A stretch of 64,000 nt of DNA, from the NCBI GenBank assembly GCA_947589325.1, contig CANQAM010000004.1, positions 49,122-113,121 on the forward strand. The letters run 5' to 3'. The stretch is from an uncultured Bacteroidales bacterium. GTDB lineage: Bacteria > Bacteroidota > Bacteroidia > Bacteroidales > UBA11471. The notes beneath the pieces are model-generated. The model made no database searches and was not told the origin of the DNA. It saw nothing but the letters and a program-made list of their open reading frames with translations. This document shows, piece by piece, positions 1 to 10,000 of the stretch. The translations under genes and the position numbers were made by a program. Every line of letters begins with the position of its first letter. The first letter of the stretch is position 1.

Positions 1-93
1 TTGCAAAAAGTACAGGGTGCATGGACATACCGGGCATCGGGAGAATGCGATATATATATCGACGGCAGAAAATGGGAACCGGAGAAAAAATAA
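1..93 (+). CDS. C-terminal end of a CDS truncated by the window start (…CDIYIDGRKWEPEKK*)
   Basis: Frame 1 is open from base 1 to TAA at 91-93, 36 nt before the next same-strand gene. Confidence 0.5.
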   Translation: MQKVQGAWTYRASGECDIYIDGRKWEPEKK

Positions 94-129
94 ATCCTCA
101 ATTTTCAAACGAATATTTATTTCTACCAC

Positions 130-2076
130 ATGAACACGAGAAAAGCCACCCTTTGCCTGTTTCTTACCTTATCGTTATCGGTACAGGCACAAGAGAAATC
201 CGAATTACGTATCACCTCACCCGATGGACGGCAGGAAATCTGCTTCTTTCAGTCGATCAAAGAATCAGGGGCAAAACAAGTACAATATACGCTCTCTTAT
301 GACGGAAAAGAGATATTGAAGCCTTCACAGGCAGGACTCGACCTCGACAACATGGTATGGGAAAAAGCCACCGGTCTGCGCAAACTGCCTCAACCCGAAT
401 GTTGGATGGACGGCATGGAAACGGATTCGGTGTCGTATGGAGCCTACGATGAAACATGGCACCCGCTTTACGGAGAACGTTCCACCATACACAACGCTTA
501 TCGATGCGGTACGATGTATCTGTCTCGCAAAGACGGGTCCAATTACCGTCTCAATATCGAAGTGCGGGCTTATAACGAAGGAGTGGCATTCCGCTACTAT
601 TTTCCCGAACATCCGCAGGCCATTTTCCACAAAGTGGTAAAAGACCTTACTGAATATACTTTTGCCGATGATAAGGCCGAGGCATGGTGCGAAGACTGGG
701 CGCAGGATTTCTTTGCAAAACGCAACATCAATGAAATAGAACGTCCTGTGGAACGGGCCTTGACCATCGAATTGACAGACAACCGCTGGGTGGCCATTAC
801 CGATGCCGATGTAGATGACTGGTGCCTCACTAAATTCATCTCATCGAAAAAACGCCGCAATACCCTCGAATCGGTCATGTACAGCCCCGTAGATATCGTA
901 ACCTATTATGCTACCCCGTGGAAAGTAATACTGACGGCCGAAACTCCGGGCAAGCTGCTCGAAAACAACGACATCATACAGAATCTGAATCCACCTTGTG
1001 AAATCGCCGATGCCGCCGAATGGATAAAACCCGGAAAAATCATGCGCGAAACGACAATCACGACAGAAGGCGCCATGACCACCATCGACTTCTGCGCGGC
1101 ACACCATATTTCCTATATGCTGTTCGACTGGAAATGGTATATGCCTTGCACAAGTCATGACGGCGATGCAACGAAAGTGGTAGACGCAATAGACATGCCG
1201 CGTGTCGTCAATTACGGAAAGGAAAAGGGCGTCGGTATATGGCTTTACGTAAACCAACATGCCCTGATGAAACAAGCCAAAGAGCTTTTTCCTCTGCTTC
1301 ATGAATGGGGTATTGCAGGCATAAAATTAGGATTTGTACAATACGCCAGCCACCGCTGGGCAACATGGGTGCACGACTTGGTGCGTCTGGCAGCAGAGAA
1401 CCATTTACAGGTAAACATACACGATGAATTTCGTCCGTCGGGATTCAGCCGTACCTACCCCAACCTGCTGACTCAGGAAGGCATCTGCGGCAACGAAGAA
1501 TTTCCCGATGCAACGCACGATGTAACTCTGCCGTTTACCCGTATGATAAACGGAGCGGCAGACTACACCATCTGTTATTACGACACACGCCTAAAAAACA
1601 CACATGGGCATCAGCTTGCAGCCTCTCTGATATACTACAGTCCGCTGCTGACGATTTTTTGGTACGACCGCCCCTCGTTCTACAACGGAGAACCTGAAAT
1701 CGAATGGTTTGAAAACTTGGAGACGACATTCGACGAAAGCCGCGTACTGGCAGGATACCCTGGCAAACATATTGTAATGGCTCGTCGCAAAGGCAGCGTA
1801 TGGTTCGCCGCCGCCATGACCAACAACGATGGCTCGACCGAAAACATACCGCTTTCTTTTTTGGATTCCGATAAAACCTATCTGGCACAAATCTATACCG
1901 ATGGTGGAGACAAAATAAAAACCGCGACACAAATAAAGTGCAGTTACTTTACCGTAAAATCGTCTCAGACACTGCACTTTCAACTGAAACCGAGCGGAGG
2001 TGCCGCCATTCGTTTCATACCGATCGGAGAAAAAGAGAAAAAACAATATCGAAGCTACAAAGAGCAGATATTATAA
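130..2076 (+). CDS. Glycoside hydrolase family 97 (alpha-glucosidase/alpha-galactosidase type)
   Basis: Signal peptide; GH97-like architecture with YMLFDWKWY, GIAGIKLGFV, HDEFRPSG, QEGICGNEE. Confidence 0.9.
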   Translation: MNTRKATLCLFLTLSLSVQAQEKSELRITSPDGRQEICFFQSIKESGAKQVQYTLSYDGKEILKPSQAGLDLDNMVWEKATGLRKLPQPECWMDGMETDSVSYGAYDETWHPLYGERSTIHNAYRCGTMYLSRKDGSNYRLNIEVRAYNEGVAFRYYFPEHPQAIFHKVVKDLTEYTFADDKAEAWCEDWAQDFFAKRNINEIERPVERALTIELTDNRWVAITDADVDDWCLTKFISSKKRRNTLESVMYSPVDIVTYYATPWKVILTAETPGKLLENNDIIQNLNPPCEIADAAEWIKPGKIMRETTITTEGAMTTIDFCAAHHISYMLFDWKWYMPCTSHDGDATKVVDAIDMPRVVNYGKEKGVGIWLYVNQHALMKQAKELFPLLHEWGIAGIKLGFVQYASHRWATWVHDLVRLAAENHLQVNIHDEFRPSGFSRTYPNLLTQEGICGNEEFPDATHDVTLPFTRMINGAADYTICYYDTRLKNTHGHQLAASLIYYSPLLTIFWYDRPSFYNGEPEIEWFENLETTFDESRVLAGYPGKHIVMARRKGSVWFAAAMTNNDGSTENIPLSFLDSDKTYLAQIYTDGGDKIKTATQIKCSYFTVKSSQTLHFQLKPSGGAAIRFIPIGEKEKKQYRSYKEQIL

Positions 2077-2201
2077 TTTACAATAAATAATATGATACAT
2101 CTTTATATTCGAAATATTAAAATATACAAAAAAACATCCATTGTATTAGGAACAAAAGATATATCATTCGTACTTATAAAAAACAAAAAACATAAATAAA
2201 A

Positions 2202-3422
2202 ATGAACACACAAAATTTGATAATAGGTTTCAGCATGTGCGCGCTTGTGTCTTGCAGCCAAGACAAGGTCATGATAAATACAGCACAGGAACTCGACTAT
2301 TGCCATTCACAGATAGAACGCACGCTGAACGATCTACGCGACTCAAGCGGTGAAATAAATTACCAAATGACACCTTTTGCCAGTGCCGACAGTGCCACAG
2401 TGTGGAGTCTCAACAAAGTATGCAAAGATGAATGGCGGGCAGGATTCTGGCCCGGCATATTATGGTATGACTACGAATACACAGGAAACCCGGAAATCGA
2501 ACAAGAAGCCGAAAATTTTACCGAGCAGCTTGAATTTCTGTCGAAAACGCCGGCTTTCGATCACGACTTGGGATTTTTAGTATTTTGCAGTTATGGAAAC
2601 GGTTATCGTCTGACGAAAAATCCCGCTTACAAACAAGTCATACTCGATACGGCCGATACATTGGCAACACTGTTCAACCCGCAGGCGGGTACGATTCTTT
2701 CCTGGCCCCGACAAGTAGAATCATTGGGCGGACACAATACTATCATGGACAATCTGATGAACCTCGAAATGCTGTTTTGGGCAGCCAAAAACGGTGGCAG
2801 CCAGAAATTAGCCGACATTGCCATAAGTCATGCCGACCAAACCATGAAATACAATTTCCGTCCGGACTATACGAGTTACCATGTCGCTGTGTATGATATG
2901 ACGACAGGGAAGTTCATTCGCGGCTGCACACATCAAGGATATGCCGACAATTCGATGTGGGCACGCGGGCAGGCATGGGCTATTTACGGATATACGATGA
3001 TATATCGCGAAACCGGCGATACCAAATACCTCGACTTCGTACAAAAAGCAACCGATACTTATCTGAAACGCCTTCCCGACGACTACATTCCCTACTGGGA
3101 TTTCGATGCTCCCGACATTCCCAATGCACCTCGCGATGCGTCTGCAGCAGCCATTGTCGCTTCGAGTCTGTTGGAGTTATCGACCTATGCCGACAGCGAA
3201 AAAAGTGAAAAATATAAAAAAGCTGCGATAAAGATGCTGACCTCACTAAGTTCCGACAAGTATAAAGGCGGTACACAAAAGTCGGCATTTCTGCGTCATG
3301 CAACCGGACATTATCCCGCAGGGTCCGATATCAATGCTTCGCTCATTTATGCCGACTATTACTACATCGAGGCTCTTTTACGCTTACAACGATTAGAAAA
3401 AGGAGAACCAATAGTTCATTAG
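2202..3422 (+). CDS. Glycoside hydrolase family 88 (unsaturated glucuronyl hydrolase-like) lipoprotein
   Basis: Lipobox-like LVSCS; GGHNTIMDNLMNLEMLFWAA, RGQAWAIYGYTM, DASAAAIVASSLLEL typical of GH88. Confidence 0.88.
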   Translation: MNTQNLIIGFSMCALVSCSQDKVMINTAQELDYCHSQIERTLNDLRDSSGEINYQMTPFASADSATVWSLNKVCKDEWRAGFWPGILWYDYEYTGNPEIEQEAENFTEQLEFLSKTPAFDHDLGFLVFCSYGNGYRLTKNPAYKQVILDTADTLATLFNPQAGTILSWPRQVESLGGHNTIMDNLMNLEMLFWAAKNGGSQKLADIAISHADQTMKYNFRPDYTSYHVAVYDMTTGKFIRGCTHQGYADNSMWARGQAWAIYGYTMIYRETGDTKYLDFVQKATDTYLKRLPDDYIPYWDFDAPDIPNAPRDASAAAIVASSLLELSTYADSEKSEKYKKAAIKMLTSLSSDKYKGGTQKSAFLRHATGHYPAGSDINASLIYADYYYIEALLRLQRLEKGEPIVH

Positions 3423-3453
3423 TTTTTATATTGTAAAAAAGGATTGTTCCTGT

Positions 3454-3490
3454 AAAATCGACCGATACTCAAAGTTTTCGGTCGATTTTT
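3454..3490 (+). terminator. Rho-independent terminator after GH88
   Basis: AAATCGACCGA…TCGGTCGATTTTTATT hairpin with T-tract. Confidence 0.75.
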
Positions 3491-3562
3491 ATTAGAAATA
3501 TCCATGCTTTTCATCGATTGTCAAGGTAAAGATTTTTCTTGCAATTGTTGTATTTTTTTTTC

Positions 3563-3570
3563 TAACTTTG
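3563..3570 (+). promoter_or_regulatory. Bacteroidetes-type -7 box (TAACTTTG) upstream of the MFS gene
   Basis: Matches TAnnTTTG consensus; ~165 nt upstream of ATG. Confidence 0.45.
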
Positions 3571-3735
3571 TTTGGTTTATAGCAGAAGCTCAGGAAACAG
3601 ATTCTCTCAATCATGTAAATATGAAAATGATACTTCGTGGAAAAGAGTTTTTCGTTGAGTAAATTGTAAATGGTATTCGTACTTATATTATTATAAACCG
3701 TTTGTACCGCAAGCGCAAACATAAACAGTATTTGT

Positions 3736-4914
3736 ATGAAAAAAAACTCGGTAAGTAAAATTCTTCCTGTCCTGTTCGGATTTTTCGTAATGGGATTTTG
3801 CGACATCGTCGGCATATCGTCCGATTATGCCAAAGATGCGTTCGGCTGGTCCAATACAATGACCGGCCTCATTCCGTCCATGGTTTTCGTCTGGTTCCTG
3901 TTTTTGGGCATACCGGTAGGTATACTGATGAATCGTTTTGGCCGTAAAAACACGGTATTGCTTAGCATGGTCATCACAGTATTGGGCATGATTATTCCGC
4001 TGCTCTCTTATAACAGCGCAACGTGCATGACAGCCTATGCTCTGCTCGGCATCGGCAATGCCATACTGCAAGTATCGTTGAATCCTCTGCTGAGCAACGT
4101 CGTAAAAGACCCGAAATTACTCACGAGCAGCCTTACGGCAGGACAGGTAGTAAAAGCCGTATCTTCACTCGTAGGCCCTTACATCGTGATGTTTGCCGTA
4201 ACATTTTTCGGCAAAGGGAATGAACAACTGTGGTACTATTGCTTCCCCATATTGGGAGCAATCACCCTTGTATCGGGACTTTGGCTGATGTTCACCCCCA
4301 TCGAACGCGAACACATCGAGGAGTCGGCCGAACGCGCCACCGTAAGCCAAACTCTCGCTTTACTGAAAAGCAAAACAATACTTCTGTTGTTCTTGGGTAT
4401 ATTTTTCGTCGTCGGCGTAGACGTTGCTACCAACTTCATCAGTTCCAAAATCATGACGGCGCGTTTTTCGTGGACAAAAGAAGCTGCCGGCACAGCGCCC
4501 CAGATTTATTTTCTCTGTCGTACCGTCGGAGCTTTCATCGGCGTATTCATTATGACCAAAATAGCCGACATCAACTATTTTCGCATCAATATCGTAACCT
4601 GCATAGCGGCATTGCTGGTATTGGCATTTGTCGAAACCGAGGTGGTCGATTTGGTTTGCATCGGAGCCGTAGGATTTTTGTGCTCGTGCATTTTCCCCAT
4701 TATCTACTCCATGGCGGTAAGTGCGCGTCCCGACAAAGCCAACCTCATATCGGGCTTGATGATTACAGCGGTAGCCGGCGGCGGAGCTGTAACGCCGGTC
4801 ATCGGTGCAGCTACCGACAGTGTGGGCATCATCGGCGGAATATTCGTCATTCTGATATGTGTGGGCTATCTTACATACTGTGCATTCGGAATAAATGTAT
4901 CTGACAAAAAATAA
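3736..4914 (+). CDS. Major facilitator superfamily sugar transporter
   Basis: ~12 hydrophobic segments; MNRFGRKNTVLL MFS loop motif; flanked by sugar kinase and isomerase. Confidence 0.88.
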   Translation: MKKNSVSKILPVLFGFFVMGFCDIVGISSDYAKDAFGWSNTMTGLIPSMVFVWFLFLGIPVGILMNRFGRKNTVLLSMVITVLGMIIPLLSYNSATCMTAYALLGIGNAILQVSLNPLLSNVVKDPKLLTSSLTAGQVVKAVSSLVGPYIVMFAVTFFGKGNEQLWYYCFPILGAITLVSGLWLMFTPIEREHIEESAERATVSQTLALLKSKTILLLFLGIFFVVGVDVATNFISSKIMTARFSWTKEAAGTAPQIYFLCRTVGAFIGVFIMTKIADINYFRINIVTCIAALLVLAFVETEVVDLVCIGAVGFLCSCIFPIIYSMAVSARPDKANLISGLMITAVAGGGAVTPVIGAATDSVGIIGGIFVILICVGYLTYCAFGINVSDKK

Positions 4915-4929
4915 ATTAAATCATTACCT

Positions 4930-5895
4930 ATGGAAAAAAACATGGAAAAGCCTTACGTTGCAGGCATGGATATCGGCGGTACCAATACTATATTCGGCAT
5001 CGTAAACGCACGGGGCGAAATATTGGGCAGCAGTGCCATAAAAACGCGAGATTACGAAAAAATCGAAGATTACATCGAGGCTATCTGCTCGAATCTGAAT
5101 GAATTGATAGTTTCGCTCGACTGTGTCGGAAAAATCAGAGGCATGGGGGTCGGCGCGCCCAACGGCAACTACTATCGCGGAACGATAGAGCAGGCTCCGA
5201 ATCTGCGATGGAAAGGCATTATTCCGCTGGCTCAGATGCTTCAAGACAAACTCGGATTTCCGGTGGCGCTCACCAACGACGCCAACGCGGCGGCTATCGG
5301 CGAAATGACCTACGGTGTCGCCAAAGGCATGAAACATTTTATCATGATAACGCTGGGCACGGGTGTTGGCAGCGGCATCGTGGTAGACGGCAAACTGGTA
5401 TACGGCAAAGACGGATTCGCCGGAGAGCTGGGGCATGTCATCGTACGCGAGAACGGACGGCCTTGCGGCTGCGGACGCAAAGGCTGTTTGGAAGCCTATT
5501 GCTCGGCTACCGGCATCGCCCGTACCGCCAAAGAGATTTTGGAGACTACCGACAAGCCCAGCCTGCTGCGGGATATTCCGCGCGAAGCACTCACGTCGAA
5601 AGACCTCTACGATGCCGCCGTAAAAGGCGATGCCGTAGCCTTAGAAATATTCAAGCAGACGGGCGAACTTCTCGGAAAAGCATTTGCCAACTTCGTCGTC
5701 TTTTCCAGTCCCGAAGCCATTATTCTTTTCGGCGGCCTCACCAAAGCGGGCGATTACATTTTCAAGCCCATCAAAGAGGCGATGGAAGCCAACATGTTAA
5801 ATATTTTCAAAGGGAAAACCAAGCTGCTCGTTTCCGGCATGAAAGATACCGATGCCGCCGTGCTGGGTGCGAGTGCGTTGGGTTGGGAAGCCTGA
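4930..5895 (+). CDS. ROK-family sugar kinase
   Basis: GMDIGGTNT phosphate-binding motif, ELGHVIV…CGCGRKGCLEAY ROK Zn motif. Confidence 0.92.
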   Translation: MEKNMEKPYVAGMDIGGTNTIFGIVNARGEILGSSAIKTRDYEKIEDYIEAICSNLNELIVSLDCVGKIRGMGVGAPNGNYYRGTIEQAPNLRWKGIIPLAQMLQDKLGFPVALTNDANAAAIGEMTYGVAKGMKHFIMITLGTGVGSGIVVDGKLVYGKDGFAGELGHVIVRENGRPCGCGRKGCLEAYCSATGIARTAKEILETTDKPSLLRDIPREALTSKDLYDAAVKGDAVALEIFKQTGELLGKAFANFVVFSSPEAIILFGGLTKAGDYIFKPIKEAMEANMLNIFKGKTKLLVSGMKDTDAAVLGASALGWEA

Positions 5896-5908
5896 AAAAA
5901 CGAAACGT

Positions 5909-6871
5909 ATGTGGAAATTCGAACCGATATTGAAACAGACTTTATGGGGCGGTGAAAGCATCGCCCCATTCAAACACCTGCATACCGGCTTGCATCACGT
6001 GGGCGAAAGCTGGGAGCTTTCCGGCGTGAAAGGCGACGAGTCGGTCGCAGCCGACGGCGATGATGCGGGCAAAAGCATCACTCAACTGTTGCAGGAACAG
6101 AAAGAAAAATTAGTCGGAAAAGCCAATTATGCCCGTTTCGGCGACACCTTTCCCCTGCTCGTGAAATTCATCGATGCCCGCGAAGACCTTTCGATACAGG
6201 TGCACCCGAACGACGAACAGGCCATGGCCCGGCACGGGAAACGCGGGAAGACCGAAATGTGGTACATCATCGATGCGGCACCCGATGCGCGCCTGCGTTC
6301 GGGATTTTCGAAAGCCATTACGCCCGAAGAATATGCCGCTCGGGTGAACGATTCGACCATCACCGACGTACTGCAAGAGCACCATGTAAAACCGGGCGAT
6401 GTGTTTTTCCTTCCGGCCGGCCGCATACACAGCATCGGGGCGGGAACTTTTCTTGCCGAGATACAGGAAACGTCGGACATCACCTACCGCATATTCGACT
6501 TCAACCGCCGCGACGCCGACGGGCATACCCGCGAACTGCACACCGACATGGCCAAAGAGGTAATCGACTACACCGTGCTTCCCGACTACCGCACGCACTA
6601 CAAAACGGTCGAAAACCAGCGGGTGAATTTGGCGCGCTGCGACTACTTCACCACGAATCTTTATGTGCTGAACCGCGACATCGAAGCCGACTACTCCGAC
6701 TTGGATTCGTTTGTGGTGCTTATCGGCATCGAAGGCGGGTGCACCGTTGCCGCCGGCAGCCGGAGCGTAAGCCTGCAAGCGGGCGAGACACTGCTGCTGC
6801 CGGCAACTGCCGGACGCATTGCCATTCGTCCCTGCCGCACGTGCAAATTGCTGGAAACGTATATCGTATAA
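5909..6871 (+). CDS. manA: Mannose-6-phosphate isomerase, class I
   Basis: MWKFEPILKQTLWGGE start (annotated ORF opens upstream at 5852); LSIQVHPND and PAGRIHSIGAGTFLAEIQETSDITYRIFDF. Confidence 0.92.
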   Translation: MWKFEPILKQTLWGGESIAPFKHLHTGLHHVGESWELSGVKGDESVAADGDDAGKSITQLLQEQKEKLVGKANYARFGDTFPLLVKFIDAREDLSIQVHPNDEQAMARHGKRGKTEMWYIIDAAPDARLRSGFSKAITPEEYAARVNDSTITDVLQEHHVKPGDVFFLPAGRIHSIGAGTFLAEIQETSDITYRIFDFNRRDADGHTRELHTDMAKEVIDYTVLPDYRTHYKTVENQRVNLARCDYFTTNLYVLNRDIEADYSDLDSFVVLIGIEGGCTVAAGSRSVSLQAGETLLLPATAGRIAIRPCRTCKLLETYIV

Positions 6872-6952
6872 AAGATTTTATCGGGAAAATACTATCGAAC
6901 GGAAAGAATCCGTCTGCGGCGGAGTAATGCTTTCTATAAAACCCTGCCGCCC

Positions 6953-7000
6953 AAAAGGAATATTCCTATACCCTCACGGGCGAAAGAATATTCCTTTTTT
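6953..7000 (+). terminator. Terminator hairpin after manA
   Basis: AAAAGGAATATTC…GAATATTCCTTTTTT, 13 bp perfect stem and T-tract. Confidence 0.75.
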
Positions 7001-7053
7001 CATCTTACCTTAAAAAATTAAAAACCTGTTGAAAATCCTCAACCTATTACAAA

Positions 7054-10000
7054 CTATAAAAACAACCTAAAAACTTCAACTTTTTTTTTCATCATTACAG
7101 AAACAATATAAGCACCTTTACTCAACTGTGTCGTTAAAATGCCTTTTCCGTCCACTGCGACTTTGGAAACAATTGCCGCTGCCGTATTGTAGACACACAA
7201 GACGGCTTTTTGGGGCACATCGTAGCAGATACGACCGTCGTTCACATAAACATTAACGTCTGCGGCCTCTTTTTTTTTAAGGGCATCGGTCGTTTTCGGA
7301 TTGAAAGACGACTTGGCAAACGCGCTGCCGCGCTTTCCGTTGTCGATGGCCTGCACTCCCCATTCATAATCGGCGTTTTCGTCGGGTACCGACATCGAAT
7401 ACGAAGTAGTCGTTATCTGTCCGGATATTTCGCCGACTTTTATAAAACCGGTTTGCAAATCAGCCGGGACGGTCATAAAGAAATTCGGGGAGTCGGATTT
7501 TTTCAAATACAGATTATATTGCAAGGCAGCTGCGGGAGTGACATCGTCGGACGAGGCGCTCCACGTAAAAGTTGCCATTTTTTTGTTTTTATCGTACGTG
7601 CATTTCAGATTTTGGGGAGCCGAAGGGGCTTCGTTGGCGGCTATGTCTTTTGTGGAGGAGACATTTTGCCACAACTGGGCCGAGCATTCTTTCGAGCATA
7701 CTCCATTCTGAGCCCACCCCATATTCCATGCGTCCAGATAACCGTCGTTGTCGTAATCTATCAGGTGGTTGTTTCCATGACTGATTCGGCTGAAAGCGCC
7801 TTTTTTACCAAACGGGTCGGTATAATATGCGCCGAAATCATCGAAAGCGAAATCTCCGAGATTGAGGTAGAGCCATGTCGTAATTTCGTGCTGCTGTCCA
7901 TGACCGCCGACCAGAATATCGGGCAAACCGTCGTGATTGACGTCGGCTATCGAAGGGGTGGCGCCATCTACGCCTTCAAAACCGCAAAAGGCATCGTTCA
8001 GCATTTCAAAAGTTCTTCCTCCGTTGTTTTTATATATAAAAAAAGATTTTGTGCTGCCGCCTCCTTTGTTTCGGGAGAAACCGGTTACGAGAATATCCAT
8101 GAGGCCGTCGGCATCGAAGTCTGCCGTTGCACAGGAGGAGTCGTAGGAGCCGAAAAGCTGTTGGTCGGTTTCACTGAATGTTCCGTCGCCGTTGTTCCAG
8201 TAAACATGCAGATTTCCTTCGTTGGGGCCATATCCCGACGATACGATGTCGAGCCAGCCGTCATTATCCATGTCGGCAAATTGCACGGAGCCTCTTGCCA
8301 AGCCGAGAAAGGGAGCGGTGCCATCGAGCGGGGTTTCCTGCAAGACGAAGCCTGTTCCGCCGTTGTTTTTGTAAAGATATACAGCGCGGCGGTCGTGATG
8401 TACGACTACTTCGCCCGTCTCCGAAAGCAAGCCGTCAGGGTCTTCGTAATCGTCTCTGCCGGTAACGACGATATCCTGATAGCCGTCTTTATCGTAATCG
8501 CCCACCGATACCCATGCCCGGGAGCGGCCGCCGTCCATCGGATTGTATATCGGGGCTATTCCCATGCGGTTTCCCGACTTGTCGGCAAGGTTCACCTCTT
8601 CGAAAGTGCAGGTGCCGTCGGGCTGCACTCCCTTGTTTTCGTAAAGGAAAGCGGCTACGTCGTTCAAATCGTTTTCATATTCTTTTTTTTTCAATCCGGG
8701 CATAAACAGGTCGAGCAGGCCGTCGTTGTTGTAGTCGAGCCACACGGGGCAGGCATAAAAGCATACATCGAAAGGGCTTTTTTCACGTACGAACGTATTG
8801 TTACCGGTATATTCGTAATACACGGACGCATCTTGGCGCGAGCCGGAAAGGTGGGGATTTCTGCCCGAATAGACGAGTTCCAGCGTACCGTCGTTGTCGA
8901 AGTCGCCCCAAGCCACGTTCGAGCGGTCTGCCGTATGATAGAATTCGTGAAGGACGCCGGAGGTTTCAGCGGGTACGGGATTGGCAATTTTTGTGAATTT
9001 CGGTGTCGGAGCGGTTCCGGCAGCGGGCATTTCCGTGTATGCGGGATTTTCCAAGTCGTCGTAATTTTCGGTATAGGCAAAGTCTTCGGTAACGAAAGCC
9101 GTGATGCCGATATCCATAATCTGCTGCCCCGTGCCCTGTTTTCCGGCAAGAGCTATCAGATTCCAGCTATTCGGCTTCAATGTTTTTTTGGCATCGTCTG
9201 ATATGTCCTGCGGCACGTAATTGAATACGCAGCCCGGGCGCGATGCCGCCCACACGCCGTTGATATACACTTCTACATCGTCGTCGTGGAAGATAAGGAA
9301 GCGCAGTTTATCGATATTTTCCTGCGAGATATCGCCCAGATAGAACCAGCGGCGCATGTAGATTTGGTTTGTATTCCATTCGGTGGAAACATATTCGCTG
9401 GCGGGTTCGGACATATTCGCTCCGAAGGCGGCAAGGCCTTTCGACCAGCTTCGGTCGTCGAATTCCTTGGCAAACCAGTGGCGCGGCACCTCGGTCGTCG
9501 TGTTGTAGCGCCAGAGGTATTTATGGTCTTTTGCCGTGGAGAGCACCGTTTTCAGCTGCACTTTGCTTTGCGGCATGGCGATGCACTCTTCGATTTTGGC
9601 TTTCAGTTCGCCGGTCGGCGAATAGGGTTTCAGCACGCGGCGGTCGTAGGTGAGTATGCCGTTTTTCTCTATTTCGACATCGGAAATCTGAGTATATACG
9701 GCGGCGTTCAAGCCCTGATAGTAAAAGTCTTTTATCTTGTCGCACAAGGAGCTGAAATATGCCGTAAAGTCGCGGTCGGTTTCTACGGTAGTGTATTGGA
9801 AGTCGCCGCCGGGCCAGATATGGCCGGGCACTTTCAGCGTGATGCCGCCATATTCGCCGCACACGGCAGCCCGATTGGCATTCGAGGGGCACGACGGGTC
9901 GGGATAGTTGTGGGTATCGATGACGTTTCCTACTTCGGCATCGGTCCAGCCGCTGGCGCAGCATATCAACGAGGCACTGCCGTAGCGGGAAGGCACCAGC